Source: JBAXQQ01 sp037131695
GTDB lineage: Bacteria; Armatimonadota; Hebobacteria; CAIYQO01
Reading direction: 5' to 3'
NCBI GenBank assembly: GCA_964638715.1
Contig: CAZWZF010000046.1
Location: 1-39,768 of the forward strand
Length of the DNA stretch: 39,768 nt
Position 1 is the first letter of the stretch; every line of letters starts with the position of its first letter. The position numbers and the translations under genes were made by a program. The notes under the pieces are model-generated. The model worked only from the letters and a program-made list of their open reading frames with translations. It was not told where the DNA came from and ran no database searches. Shown here one piece after another: positions 1-8,397 of this stretch.

Positions 1-33
1 GAATATTTCTCAAAAATAAAACTCGTATTATAT

Positions 34-199
34 AAATGTGTATAATAGTGAGGGCAACGCAGCTGGGTCAGTTTATCGGATAAATTTTACGCCCTGTAGG
101 GACATAATTCCTCAATAAATAGGAATTATGCTCTTACAGAGCGTAGATGATATGCGTGAATTCTACCCACAGCGATGCTCTCACTCTTATACACATTTT
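34..199. repeat. Fold-back element: family A ends around a family D palindrome
   Basis: A 34-nt end at 34-67 (begins AAATGTGTATAATAGTGAGG) recurs in inverted orientation at 166-199 (begins CCCACAGCGATGCTCTCACT). Between them lies the 56-bp D palindrome (89-144). The same A end plus D combination recurs at 38070-38180. There is no coding potential and no transposase nearby, so this looks like a non-autonomous, MITE-like or palindromic intergenic element. Mobility is inferred from recurrence only. Confidence 0.7.
89..144. repeat. Family D 56-bp palindrome, copy 1
   Basis: The left arm starts ACGCCCTGTAGGGACATAAT and the right arm ends CTCTTACAGAGCGT; the centre is AATTCCT, a short A/T loop, then AGGAATT. 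A nearly identical copy (two base differences that I can see) lies at 38125-38180. Such strong conservation in intergenic DNA suggests a selected RNA or DNA hairpin or recent copying. Confidence 0.75.
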
Positions 200-458
200 T
201 TACAATCATTGGATGAACAATGATTTTGACTCCGTTAGGAGTCAGATGTTTATAGAAAAGTATCAAAATAGATATTACGACCCCAGAGTGGGTCGGATGT
301 AAAGTGGCAGTAACAATCTTTTATAAATGAAAAATTGCTGGTAATTACATCCGACCCACTCTGGGGTCGATTAGCTTCTGTTAGTTTCAATGCTATAAAC
401 ATCCGGGGTCGAAGATAAATTGATAAAATGTGTCTAAGAGTGAGAGCGATGCTGTGGG
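166..458. repeat. Fold-back element family A, copy 1, with nested 25-bp hairpin
   Basis: The 34-nt ends (166-199 and 425-458) are inverted repeats with one or two mismatches. Inside are a small palindrome GACTCCGTTAGGAGTC (228-243) and a perfect 25-bp inverted repeat (278-302 and 345-369; core CGACCCCAGAGTGGGTCGG). A third partial copy of the GGGGTCGA word lies near 403-412. The copy at 26621-26955 has the same layout with different stem bases. No gene is present in 1-589. Confidence 0.75.
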
Positions 459-552
459 CTATGGGATTAATGTAATTACAACATTAATCTATTCATATAT
501 ACAATTATAGATGGCCATATTGAAACCACACCTACTAACTACCACCCAAAAT

Positions 553-592
553 AACTATCCACTGTCAACTGTCCACTATCAACTGTCAACTA
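553..592. repeat. Heptanucleotide repeat at the stop of the GDSL-ligase gene
   Basis: Read on the minus strand this is AGTTGAC AGTTGAT AGTGGAC AGTTGAC AGTGGAT plus a partial unit, a 7-nt period with substitutions at fixed positions. The first unit overlaps the TAG stop codon of the gene at 590-2710. The same AGTTGAC word carries the stops of the next two genes (3884-3916 and 3963-3985). The class resembles the short tandemly repeated repetitive (STRR) heptamers of cyanobacteria. Confidence 0.8.
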
Positions 593-2710
593 TTCCAGCA
601 TATCCTTCACTACTTTGCCTGCCGGGTTGCGGGGCAGCGAGTCTACAAAGGTGACTATTTGGGGCACTTTGTAGCTGGGGAGCCTTTCAAAGCAATGGCC
701 TTTCACATCTCTTTCTGTCAAATTAGGGTCGGCCTTTACAATGTATGCCTTCACCAGTTCTCCCAGGTGAATGCGGACTCCGGTGGCGGGGACGCCTTTT
801 ACGGCGGCTTCTTTTACCCCCGGGCAACTGTGCAGCATTGCCTCTACCTCAACGGCAAAGACGTTTTCACCGCCAACGATTATCATGTCTTTTTTACGGC
901 CTTTGATGAAGAAGAATCCATTTTCGTCTACCGCAGCCAGGTCGCCGGTGCGGAACCATTCTTTTCCATTGATAGTGGCTATCGCGTCGGAAAGGCGGTC
1001 GGGTTGGCGGAAATACCCGCTGATTACTTCTTCACGGTTGAACAGCAATTCACCCGGAGTGCCGGGTTCCACGATATTGTCGTTATTATCGACGATTATG
1101 GCATCTACAAACGGCAATAAGCGTCCAATTGAATCAGCTTTTTCCTCAACATCATCATTGCGCAGCACGTGGGTCATGCTGATAGTTTCGGTAAGCCCAA
1201 AGAAATTGTGGAGGGATACTCCGGGGAATTTTTGCCGCAGTGCTTTGATAACCGGCACTGGCATTGGTGAACCGGCATACGCCATCACCCGCAATGACGA
1301 CCAGTCATATTTATCCAATCCGGGCATGGCGAGAATCTTCTGGAACACCGTCGGGACCGACAGGAAAGTGGTTATTTTTTCTTTCTGCACCAGGTCCATC
1401 AACAGCTCCGGTTCGGAGACCTTGGTGATGATAACCGGGGTTTTCTGGTACGCGGCATCAGGCAGCGAACTGTATAGAGCGGTGCAATGAAACATCGGGT
1501 TAACCAGCAAATGCACGTCGTCGGTGCTGAGTCCATGAGCATTGATGGCCGCCATCACGTTGAATATCAGGTCGCAATGGCGCATAATCGCGCCTTTTGG
1601 CGTGCTGGTGGTTCCGCTGGTGTGCATTATAATGGATATGTCTGTCGGGTCGGGATTGATTGTCGGCGCGTCTGCCAGCTCCGCCAGAGCCGCTATGCCG
1701 TCGTTCAATGTGAATAGGTGGTAATCGCTGCCGCTACCCTGGTATGACATTACCGGCACGCCGCATTCCTCTGCCATCTGGATAGGCACAATGTCTGCAG
1801 CACCGCTGACAAAGAGAATATGCGGCTCTACCGTGTTGAATATTCCGCGCAGGCTCTCTTCTTTCAGCCAGGTATTCAGCGGGATTATCGCGCCACCCAA
1901 CTTTTGCACCGCCCAGTAAATCAGGTAGTATTCCAGCGAATTTGGCAGGTATACCGCAATACGCGGCTTTTCCGACTTCGCATTTGCCCAAATTCCACCT
2001 GCCAGTTTATCAGTAATTTCATCAGCAGTTTTATAGTTTACCCGTCGATTTCCATCCACCGCCGCCAACCCCTGCGGGTTTAACGCAACTGCTTCGCGCC
2101 AGAAATCCAGCGTGGTGTTGAGATTCGGCAGTCTTATTGGCAATGCGGCATCATTCAGCAGTTCCTGTAAATCCCGCACCATAATATCAGCGACGAAACG
2201 ATTGCCATATTCATTCGGGTGGTTTTGGTCTGCCCAGCAATTGCGGTTTTCGCAGATGTATGCCTGTATATTCGAGATATATTTGCAGTGGTATTTTTTC
2301 GCGGCTTCTTCTTCCAGCATCCGGTATTTTGCTCCGCGTTCGTCGGTACCGCCAGCTTTTTCGCAAAAGTTCCCATTTTCATCTACACGCTGCCCGAAAA
2401 CCCCAACCACCATGGCGCGTGCACCGGCCGAGATGATTTGCGCCAGGCACCATTCCAGGTCAGCCGCCCAATCTTCGCAGGGACGCTCAGCACGCCACCA
2501 ATCATTCGCGCCAAATTCTATGATTACCACATCAGGGTTTAACGCAAGCACGTCATTGTGCAGGCGATTTCTGGCATCGACAAAGGTTTCTCCGCCAATG
2601 CCAGCATTAATAAATTCGTGGGCAGGAAAACGATCCTGCAAAATATCGCTGTAGCGACCGGTCTTGCCGCCGCATTCTGTCAATGAATCGCCAAAACAAA
2701 TAACCCGCAT
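590..2710 (-). CDS. GDSL/SGNH hydrolase fused to acyl-CoA ligase (AMP-binding)
   Basis: The protein has about 706 residues. Residues 1-195 are an SGNH/GDSL esterase: GDSLTE (Ser about 9), oxyanion Gly in NAGIGGE, GAND (Asn about 69) and the DQNHP block (Asp about 161, His about 164). Residues from about 210 are an ANL adenylating enzyme with HTSGTTSTPKG, FFGLTE, WFRTGD, the IKGRKKDMI hinge, and a C-terminal Lys in NPAGKVVKD. All catalytic blocks are intact. I chose ATG at 2710 because GGGAG sits 8-9 nt upstream and the GDSL fold starts there; an upstream ATG at 2752 has no clear ribosome site. It is divergent from the URO-D gene with 126 bp between starts. The fusion suggests acyl release or transfer coupled to acyl activation, but the substrate is unknown. 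No signal peptide is seen, so it is likely cytosolic. Confidence 0.9.
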   Translation of the reverse strand: MRVICFGDSLTECGGKTGRYSDILQDRFPAHEFINAGIGGETFVDARNRLHNDVLALNPDVVIIEFGANDWWRAERPCEDWAADLEWCLAQIISAGARAMVVGVFGQRVDENGNFCEKAGGTDERGAKYRMLEEEAAKKYHCKYISNIQAYICENRNCWADQNHPNEYGNRFVADIMVRDLQELLNDAALPIRLPNLNTTLDFWREAVALNPQGLAAVDGNRRVNYKTADEITDKLAGGIWANAKSEKPRIAVYLPNSLEYYLIYWAVQKLGGAIIPLNTWLKEESLRGIFNTVEPHILFVSGAADIVPIQMAEECGVPVMSYQGSGSDYHLFTLNDGIAALAELADAPTINPDPTDISIIMHTSGTTSTPKGAIMRHCDLIFNVMAAINAHGLSTDDVHLLVNPMFHCTALYSSLPDAAYQKTPVIITKVSEPELLMDLVQKEKITTFLSVPTVFQKILAMPGLDKYDWSSLRVMAYAGSPMPVPVIKALRQKFPGVSLHNFFGLTETISMTHVLRNDDVEEKADSIGRLLPFVDAIIVDNNDNIVEPGTPGELLFNREEVISGYFRQPDRLSDAIATINGKEWFRTGDLAAVDENGFFFIKGRKKDMIIVGGENVFAVEVEAMLHSCPGVKEAAVKGVPATGVRIHLGELVKAYIVKADPNLTERDVKGHCFERLPSYKVPQIVTFVDSLPRNPAGKVVKDMLE

Positions 2711-2836
2711 GATAAAAACTCCCGATAACTTATTTTCTATTTGTGACGCCATTTTACTAATAAAAGCATGTAATTACAAACATTTGCCACCACAAGTGGG
2801 TAAATTAGATTTAGTAAACAATTCCTTGGGGGGAAT

Positions 2837-3889
2837 ATGGACAGACAATACTATTTGGATTTAGCGGCATTGGGTATCTCGATGCCGGTAGCGGCGGATT
2901 TAGTTTTACACGAAAAAGCTGATCATGACGCGATATCAAAAGACGCGGAAAGATTTGCTGAAGTTTTAATTGAAACTTCAGAGCGATTCAAAATACCGCT
3001 TGCCTTGCCGCACATGAACCTGGAACTGGAAAAGCATGTGATGCTGAAAATACTCGGTATTCCGGAAAGCGAGAAAGATACCTACCATTTTTCAACCATT
3101 CCGACTGATGAAATGGTGGCAAAGTTGGAATCGGCACCTATTGAAGGCTGGAACGAAGTTCTGGATGCACACCTGGCAACGACGAAATTTGTCATTGAAA
3201 AAAGCGATTTGCTGCCGGTTGGCATGTGTATCGGCCCATTTTCATTAATGACAAAGTTGATCGCCGACCCGATAACCCCGATTGCGCTTTATGGTGCGGG
3301 GGTGACCGCGGATGAAGATGAAGAAGTTGCTATTATCGAAAAGGCACTGGAAATGGCAGTTACACTGATATTGAAATCAATTGCCGCGCAGATAAGTTAT
3401 GGCGCAAAAGCGATATTTATCGCGGAACCGGCGGGCAATAAAGTATACCTGTCGCCAAATCAAATTGAAGCCGGCAGCGATATATTTGAACATTTCGTGA
3501 TGAAACATAACCGCAAAATCAAAAAGTTTCTTGACGATGCCGACGTTGACCTGATATTCCATTGCTGCGGCGAGTTAATCCCCGAAATCCTGAAGGGGTA
3601 TTCATCGCTGCACCCGGTGATGATAAGTCTCGGGTCATCGCGCAAATTGTGGGAAGATGCCGCAATAGTATCAAAAGATATCGTATTATTCGGCAACCTG
3701 CCGTCGAAAAAGTTTTATTCCGACGACCTGATAACCGTCGACCAGGTCCGGGAGTTGGGAAGCGAAATAAAAAGAAAAATGAAAGAAGTTGGCCATCCAT
3801 ATATCCTGAGCAGCGAATGCGACGTACTCAGTGTCCCAGGTTGCGAAGAAACCATCATGAAAAAAGTAATGGCGATACAATTCAGTTGA
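2837..3889 (+). CDS. Uroporphyrinogen decarboxylase (URO-D) family, MtaA/CmuA-like
   Basis: This 350-residue protein has the URO-D/methyltransferase TIM-barrel pattern: GPFSLMTKLI (about 133-142), FHCCGEL (241-247), FGNLPSKKF (285-293) and the SSECDVLSVPG end motif. His242-x-Cys244 and Cys328 match the His-x-Cys...Cys zinc site of corrinoid methyltransferases such as MtaA and MtbA, which favours methyl transfer over heme synthesis. A corrinoid protein gene is not seen nearby, so the partner is unknown. The start is set by a GGGGGG tract just upstream of ATG; the spacing is short. The TGA stop lies inside a heptamer AGTTGAC repeat. No other heme genes are present, so a HemE assignment is unlikely. 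Confidence 0.85.
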   Translation: MDRQYYLDLAALGISMPVAADLVLHEKADHDAISKDAERFAEVLIETSERFKIPLALPHMNLELEKHVMLKILGIPESEKDTYHFSTIPTDEMVAKLESAPIEGWNEVLDAHLATTKFVIEKSDLLPVGMCIGPFSLMTKLIADPITPIALYGAGVTADEDEEVAIIEKALEMAVTLILKSIAAQISYGAKAIFIAEPAGNKVYLSPNQIEAGSDIFEHFVMKHNRKIKKFLDDADVDLIFHCCGELIPEILKGYSSLHPVMISLGSSRKLWEDAAIVSKDIVLFGNLPSKKFYSDDLITVDQVRELGSEIKRKMKEVGHPYILSSECDVLSVPGCEETIMKKVMAIQFS

Positions 3890-3916
3890 CAGTGGATAGT
3901 TGACAGAGGACAGTTG
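3884..3916. repeat. Heptanucleotide repeat carrying the URO-D stop codon
   Basis: AGTTGAC AGTGGAT AGTTGAC AGAGGAC AGTTG on the plus strand. The TGA stop of the URO-D family gene is bases 4-6 of the first unit. Confidence 0.8.
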
Positions 3917-3962
3917 CATTGTTAAGCATTTGTTTAATAAAATACAACCCAGCGTAAAATCG

Positions 3963-3985
3963 CTGTCCACTGTACTCTGTCAACT
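3963..3985. repeat. Heptanucleotide repeat carrying the ankyrin-gene stop codon
   Basis: On the minus strand it reads AGTTGAC AGAGTAC AGTGGAC AG. The TGA stop of the ankyrin gene is in the first unit. Together with 3884-3916 the convergent gene pair is flanked by facing arrays of the same heptamer. Confidence 0.8.
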
Positions 3986-5131
3986 ATTAACTATATTAAC
4001 TCTCTCTTCCAAAATTTCTATAATATCCTCCTGTCCTTTCCAAAGGGCGTATTCCAGCGGGGTTCTGCCGCTGCTTATTTTTGTGTTTATTTCGGCGCCA
4101 GCATCTACCAGCAGTTTCACGATATCTGTAAATCCTTCTACCACGGCGCAATACAGCGGGGTCCAGCCGTCATTATTTTTCATATTCACATCCGCACCGC
4201 TATCTATCAATACCTTCACTACATTCGCGTGACCTTTTGTCACTGCGTGTTTCAGCGGGGTTTTGCCAAAATTATCTTGATCGTTAATTTTTACACCATT
4301 TTCAACCAATAACTTAACAATGACAGGGTTCCCCCAGGCGGCGGCTTCGTGCAATGGGGTCATTCCGTTGTTTCCTTTTTCAATGATGTCAGCGCCGTTG
4401 GATATTAACAGTATCGCGATATCGGTGTGGCCGTTCATGATGGCATAGTAAAGCGGAGTTTCACCATCGTTGTCTTTCACATTAATATCTGACCCGCTAT
4501 CTATCAGGTGCTGTATGGCATTTGCCCTGCCTTCCATCGCCGCATAGTGCAGCGGGGTCCAGTCATCATCCGGCAACTCCTCGCACTCCTGCGCTCCTGT
4601 TTTATTCTCTGATTCCAGGATTTGCTTTCGCAATGATTCTTCAACCTCTAATAGCGTTTCTTTAACCTGGTGATGATCGGGGTACAATTCCAATAATTTA
4701 TGCAATCGCTCACATGCGGCATCACAATCGCCAAGTTTATACTGTACTACAGATAAATGATAATTATATTTAGGGTTATCCGGCCAGCGGTCAGTCATTT
4801 CAGTCAAGTAAGTTAATGCTTTATTCCAATCCTCGCATGCCATGCAATCTGATACCCGGTTCATATAATCTTTATGCAGTTCCATTTCAAGCTGCTTTTT
4901 GGCATGAATAGCCGGTTCAAAGTCATTTTGCAGTTCTAAAGTCCGACTGAGCCAGTAATCAGTGGAAGGGAGATCGCCGAGTTTCCAGTGTACCATACCG
5001 CGATTATACGCCATAACATGATTGTCTGGCGATATGCGCGTCAGTTCATCAACTATAACCAACGCCTCTTCCCATTTTTCATGCTGAATTAAATGAGCAG
5101 CATGTTCTCTTAATTCCTTATAATTATCCAT
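3980..5131 (-). CDS. TPR and ankyrin repeat protein
   Basis: This 383-residue protein has no signal peptide. Residues 1-170 hold about four TPR-like helical hairpins (for example AYNRGMVHWKLGD and YNYHLSVVQYKLGD). Residues 190-380 hold six ankyrin repeats of about 33 residues, each starting with a (D/N)xGxTPLxxA signature such as DDWTPLHYAAMEG and NDGWTPLYCAVVEG, and with GADVN-type turns. The architecture indicates a protein-protein scaffold; partner and process are unknown. The start is supported by GAGGTGA a few bases upstream of ATG. It is monocistronic: the neighbours are convergent on the left and divergent on the right. Base composition matches its surroundings. Confidence 0.9.
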   Translation of the reverse strand: MDNYKELREHAAHLIQHEKWEEALVIVDELTRISPDNHVMAYNRGMVHWKLGDLPSTDYWLSRTLELQNDFEPAIHAKKQLEMELHKDYMNRVSDCMACEDWNKALTYLTEMTDRWPDNPKYNYHLSVVQYKLGDCDAACERLHKLLELYPDHHQVKETLLEVEESLRKQILESENKTGAQECEELPDDDWTPLHYAAMEGRANAIQHLIDSGSDINVKDNDGETPLYYAIMNGHTDIAILLISNGADIIEKGNNGMTPLHEAAAWGNPVIVKLLVENGVKINDQDNFGKTPLKHAVTKGHANVVKVLIDSGADVNMKNNDGWTPLYCAVVEGFTDIVKLLVDAGAEINTKISSGRTPLEYALWKGQEDIIEILEERVNIVNS

Positions 5132-5162
5132 ATTTCACCTCAATTATTTCGTTTGCAACTTA

Positions 5163-5189
5163 GGATAAAAGCGAAATATGCTTTTATCA
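5163..5189. promoter_or_regulatory. Hairpin upstream of the ankyrin gene
   Basis: GATAAAAGC and GCTTTTATC form a 9-bp perfect stem with a 9-nt loop, about 30 bp upstream of the ankyrin start in the shared 280-bp upstream region with ettA. It may act as an operator or a leader hairpin. The rest of 5190-5400 is very AT-rich and contains promoter-like A/T tracts, but I cannot assign a firm promoter. Confidence 0.35.
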
Positions 5190-5411
5190 AAGTTCCAGCA
5201 ATCGAAAAATACCCAGACTTTCCTTAATAATTAATCTTTTAATGATTAATAAAATCGTAACCCCACATGCCTTTATTGTCAAGTGTAAATTTTCTTAATT
5301 TTTAAATTTTTTTTAAAAATTACATCTGTAAAAATCAGCCGCTTTACATCTTTAAAAGGAAGCAAAGCAGTTATGTCGAAATTATAAATTAATACAAAAA
5401 AGGAAGTGGCA

Positions 5412-7085
5412 ATGACTGAACAACAAGTTATATATTCAATGGTGCGGGTTGGACGCGTATATCCACCCGGCAAGCAGGTGCTTCGCGATATTTCGCTGGG
5501 CTTTTATTACGGGGCAAAAATCGGCGTGCTGGGGTTAAATGGCGCGGGAAAATCCACGTTGTTGAAAATTATGGCGGGAATAGATACCGACTATATCGGC
5601 GAGGTGTTTCCATCAGAAGGTTATACCGTTGGCATGTTGGAACAGGAACCGAAACTCGACCCGGAAAAGACTGTACGGGAAATTGTCGAAGAAGCTGTAC
5701 AGCCTATTGTTAACCTGTTAAAAAGGTATGACGAGGTTTGCGCTGCGTATGGCGAAGAAGATGCCGATTATGACGCATTGAGCGTAGAACAGGGAAAATT
5801 ACAGGATAAAATCGAACATCTTGACGCATGGAACCTGGAAACAAGGCTGGAAATCGCCATGGACGCTTTGCGCTGCCCACCCGGCGATGCGGCAGTAAAT
5901 ATATTATCCGGTGGTGAAAAACGCCGCGTCGCGCTGTGCCGCCTGCTGCTCACCGAGCCGGACATTTTATTATTGGACGAACCTACCAACCACCTTGACG
6001 CTGAATCCGTCGCCTGGCTGGAACGCCATCTGCGCGAATACAAAGGCACCGTCATCGCCGTCACCCATGACCGCTACTTTCTCGATAATGTAGCGGGCTG
6101 GATACTTGAATTAGACCGCGGTTACGGTATCCCCTGGAAAGGCAATTACTCGTCATGGCTGGAACAAAAGCAGGAACGCCTGCGGCTGGAAAAAAGCGGC
6201 GAAACGAAACGTGCCCGCACCCTGGAACGGGAGTTGGAATGGATTCGCATGTCGCCAAAAGCGCGCCAAAGCAAGGGTAAAGCCCGCTACACCGCGTATG
6301 AAAATCTGTTGAACCAGCAGGCTGAGGAGAGACGCGAGGAGCAGGAAATCCTTATCGCACCGGGTCCAAGACTGGGTGATATTGCCATTAATTTTGAAAA
6401 CGTCAGCAAAGCGTATGATGATAAACTGCTCATCGACAACCTGAGCCTGGATATACCACCGGGAAGCATTGTTGGTGTTATCGGCCCCAACGGTGCCGGT
6501 AAAACCACCATGCTGCGGTTGATTACCGGACAGGAAGAACCGGACAGCGGAACCGTCACTATTGGCAGCACCGTTGAAATGGCTTATGTTGACCAGAGCC
6601 GCGATACTCTGAATGGTGAGAATAGCGTTTACGAAGAAATCTGCGGCGGCAATGAAACTCTGCAATTCGGCAATCGCAGCATCAACGCCCGCGCGTATTG
6701 CGCCAGTTTCAATTTTATTGGCGGCGACCAGCAGAAATTTGTTGCCAACTTATCCGGCGGTGAACGCAACCGCGTCCACATGGCAAAGCTGTTGTCGAAA
6801 GGCTCTAACGTAATCCTTCTGGACGAACCGACTAACGACCTTGACATCAACACCCTGCGGGCATTGGAAGAATCCATCGAAAACTTCGCCGGCTGCGCAA
6901 TTGTGGTAAGCCACGATCGCTGGTTCCTCGATCGCATCGCCACCCACATTCTGGCATTCGAGGAAGACGGCAGCATCCGCTTCTTCACCGGCAACTTCCA
7001 GGATTATGAAGAAGACCGCCGCGCCAGACTTGGTATATCCGCTGAACAGCCGCACCGGCTGAAGTATCGGAAATTGACGAAGTAA
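5412..7085 (+). CDS. ettA: Energy-dependent translational throttle protein EttA (ABC-F ATPase)
   Basis: The 557-residue soluble ABC-F protein has two ATP-binding cassettes and no membrane segments. Domain 1 has GLNGAGKST (Walker A, about 38-46), LSGGEKRR and LLLDEPTNHLD; domain 2 has GPNGAGKTT, LSGGERNR and ILLDEPTNDLD. The arm region and the EttA-type text around LELDRGYGIPWKGNYSSWLE and the RQSKGKAR linker match E. coli EttA closely, and the length is almost the same. EttA binds the ribosomal E site and gates entry into elongation according to the ATP/ADP ratio. ATG at 5412 is preferred to GTG at 5406 because AGGAAG (5401-5406) is then correctly spaced. It is a single gene divergent from the ankyrin gene. 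Confidence 0.96.
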   Translation: MTEQQVIYSMVRVGRVYPPGKQVLRDISLGFYYGAKIGVLGLNGAGKSTLLKIMAGIDTDYIGEVFPSEGYTVGMLEQEPKLDPEKTVREIVEEAVQPIVNLLKRYDEVCAAYGEEDADYDALSVEQGKLQDKIEHLDAWNLETRLEIAMDALRCPPGDAAVNILSGGEKRRVALCRLLLTEPDILLLDEPTNHLDAESVAWLERHLREYKGTVIAVTHDRYFLDNVAGWILELDRGYGIPWKGNYSSWLEQKQERLRLEKSGETKRARTLERELEWIRMSPKARQSKGKARYTAYENLLNQQAEERREEQEILIAPGPRLGDIAINFENVSKAYDDKLLIDNLSLDIPPGSIVGVIGPNGAGKTTMLRLITGQEEPDSGTVTIGSTVEMAYVDQSRDTLNGENSVYEEICGGNETLQFGNRSINARAYCASFNFIGGDQQKFVANLSGGERNRVHMAKLLSKGSNVILLDEPTNDLDINTLRALEESIENFAGCAIVVSHDRWFLDRIATHILAFEEDGSIRFFTGNFQDYEEDRRARLGISAEQPHRLKYRKLTK

Positions 7086-7123
7086 AACCAGTCGATATTT
7101 ACAGACATGAAAAGTAAAATAGG

Positions 7124-7144
7124 GCGCCGACTTCCAGTCGGCGC
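7124..7144. terminator. 9-bp GC-rich hairpin 3' of ettA
   Basis: GCGCCGACT and AGTCGGCGC pair perfectly around a 3-nt TCC loop, about 40 bp after the ettA stop. It is followed by a TATATATTTATT tract rather than a pure T run, so it may be a weak terminator or a repetitive palindrome. Confidence 0.45.
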
Positions 7145-7235
7145 TCTATATATTTATTCAGTTAGCAACTACATCAAAACAAAAAAAGTCATGATTTAAA
7201 ATTATGAATTGCATATCGTCGAAAACCACCCCCCG

Positions 7236-7256
7236 CCCCTCCTTGGCAAGGAGGGG
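7236..7256. repeat. CCCCTCCTT palindrome
   Basis: A 9-bp perfect stem CCCCTCCTT/AAGGAGGGG with a 3-nt loop. A shorter relative, CCCCTCCAAAGGAGGGG, lies at 38289-38305 and follows the same CCCC-rich lead-in. Confidence 0.55.
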
Positions 7257-7427
7257 AGTTTACTTGTGGTGATATTTTTCGGTGACTGAACTTGTTGAAG
7301 TGACTTATTCTGAAAACCGAAAACCGAAAACTTGTCTAACTTATTTGGGTTAGGACTTTAACAACAAAAAACATCCCAGAATAGTATTTCTGGAATGTTT
7401 ACGAAACATTTAATTTTCAAATATAAA

Positions 7428-7462
7428 CGGAACCATCCTCATGCATTATGAAGATGATTCCG
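7428..7462 (-). terminator. Rho-independent terminator of csrA
   Basis: On the minus strand, 20 bp after the csrA stop, CGGAATCATCTTCAT pairs with ATGAGGATGGTTCCG (15 bp with two G-U pairs) and is followed by the U-rich tract TTTATATTTG. Confidence 0.75.
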
Positions 7463-7482
7463 ATATATAGAAACCTGACGAA

Positions 7483-7701
7483 TTAATCTTCGAAAGGCTC
7501 AACAGATGGTTGCATTGGCGGTAAGCCAGCATTCTGTTCTTCAGCCATTTGCTTGAGGAGCAGTTCTTTTCGATTCACACGAATCTCACGCGGAGCCGCA
7601 ATGCCGAGTCTTACTTGCTCGCCACGAACTTCAAGCACGGTGATTTCGATGCCACCATCAATCACGATGCTTTGACCAGTTTTTCTAGTCAATACTAACA
7701 T
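7483..7701 (-). CDS. csrA: Carbon storage regulator CsrA
   Basis: The 72-residue RNA-binding dimer begins MLVLTRKTGQSIVIDGGIE, the canonical CsrA N terminus, followed by LGIAAPREIRVNR with the conserved RNA-contacting Arg in the second half. CsrA binds GGA-containing hairpins near ribosome sites and represses or stabilises mRNAs. The open frame continues 46 codons upstream to 7839, but that segment is not conserved in the family, and AGGAGAAGG lies 8-14 nt before ATG 7701, so I choose the internal start. The acidic C-terminal tail after QMAEEQNAG is longer than in E. coli. Upstream GGA/AGG motifs could allow autoregulation, which is inference. It is monocistronic with its own terminator. Confidence 0.93.
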   Translation of the reverse strand: MLVLTRKTGQSIVIDGGIEITVLEVRGEQVRLGIAAPREIRVNRKELLLKQMAEEQNAGLPPMQPSVEPFED

Positions 7702-7944
7702 AACCTGACCCTTCTCCTGTTGGTTCTTAGTCAAAAATTGATAAATTTTATCAATCTGGGCATCCTGCAAGTAAATCTTAAAAGAACCTTTAGGATTATA
7801 AGAATAAATACTTGCGGCCTTTTCAGCTACCATGCTCATATATATTATTCCATTAATACAAAAACTTAAAACAGGCCGAATAGATATATCTGAACGAATT
7901 CTACAATATTAATTCTGATAAGTCAATGCCAGTAATGATTTTAT

Positions 7945-8394
7945 TTAAAAATTCTTTGAACTATCTAATAATATCGTGACCGGACCTTCGTTTACCAGTG
8001 AAATTTTCATTTCTGCGCCAAAAATACCGTTTTTTACGGTCGGAATATATATTGCCAATTTCTCAGAAAAATATTTATATAAATTTTCAGCGATATCCAG
8101 CGGTGCAGCATTAGAAAAGCTGGGACGCCGTCCGCGCCGCGCATCGCCATAAAGGGTAAATTGCGATATAACCAATGCGCCTCCAGCGATATCAATCAGG
8201 CTTTTGTTCATTTTCCCGGCATCGTCTTCAAATATCCGCATGTTTGCAATCTTTTCTGCCAGGTAGTTGGCGGCGGCTTCGTCATCGCCACCGCCTACCC
8301 CAAGAAATATCAGCAACCCGTCAGCTATCTCCCCAACGGTTTCGCCAGCAACCTGCACTCGAGCCATTGATACTCTTTGCAGCACTGCACGCAT
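7945..8394 (-). CDS. dtd: D-aminoacyl-tRNA deacylase
   Basis: This 149-residue protein matches the DTD family over its full length. It starts MRAVLQRV, has the catalytic SQFTLYG motif (77-83) and the NEGPVT motif (135-140) that carries the cross-subunit Gly-cisPro used for chiral proofreading; most relatives have NDGPVT or NSGPVT. It removes D-amino acids, and glycine, mischarged onto tRNA. The start lies 3 bp after the stop of the upstream Gfo/Idh gene, so the two genes are very likely cotranscribed and translationally coupled. Confidence 0.95.
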   Translation of the reverse strand: MRAVLQRVSMARVQVAGETVGEIADGLLIFLGVGGGDDEAAANYLAEKIANMRIFEDDAGKMNKSLIDIAGGALVISQFTLYGDARRGRRPSFSNAAPLDIAENLYKYFSEKLAIYIPTVKNGIFGAEMKISLVNEGPVTILLDSSKNF

Positions 8395-8397
8395 ATT

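Larger units (their letters stand above)
7086..7482. other. Convergent intergenic region between ettA and csrA, hairpins and repeats only
   Basis: No gene is visible in this stretch of nearly 400 bp. It holds four hairpins (7124-7144, 7236-7256, 7369-7400, 7428-7462) and a heptamer run GAAAACC GAAAACC GAAAAC at 7312-7331. The mixture of unrelated palindromes is typical of the intergenic DNA of this window. Confidence 0.6.

Noticed and set aside
1..458. Possible CRISPR array from repeated 30-40 bp words
   Set aside because: The repeats are inverted, with variable spacing and nested palindromes, and no cas genes are present.
3562..3903. 113-residue frame inside the URO-D gene
   Set aside because: It overlaps a well-supported gene in another frame, and its translation has no family resemblance.
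7702..7839. 46-residue N-terminal extension of CsrA
   Set aside because: CsrA always starts at MLVLTRK; the extra segment has no family match and a ribosome site precedes the internal ATG.
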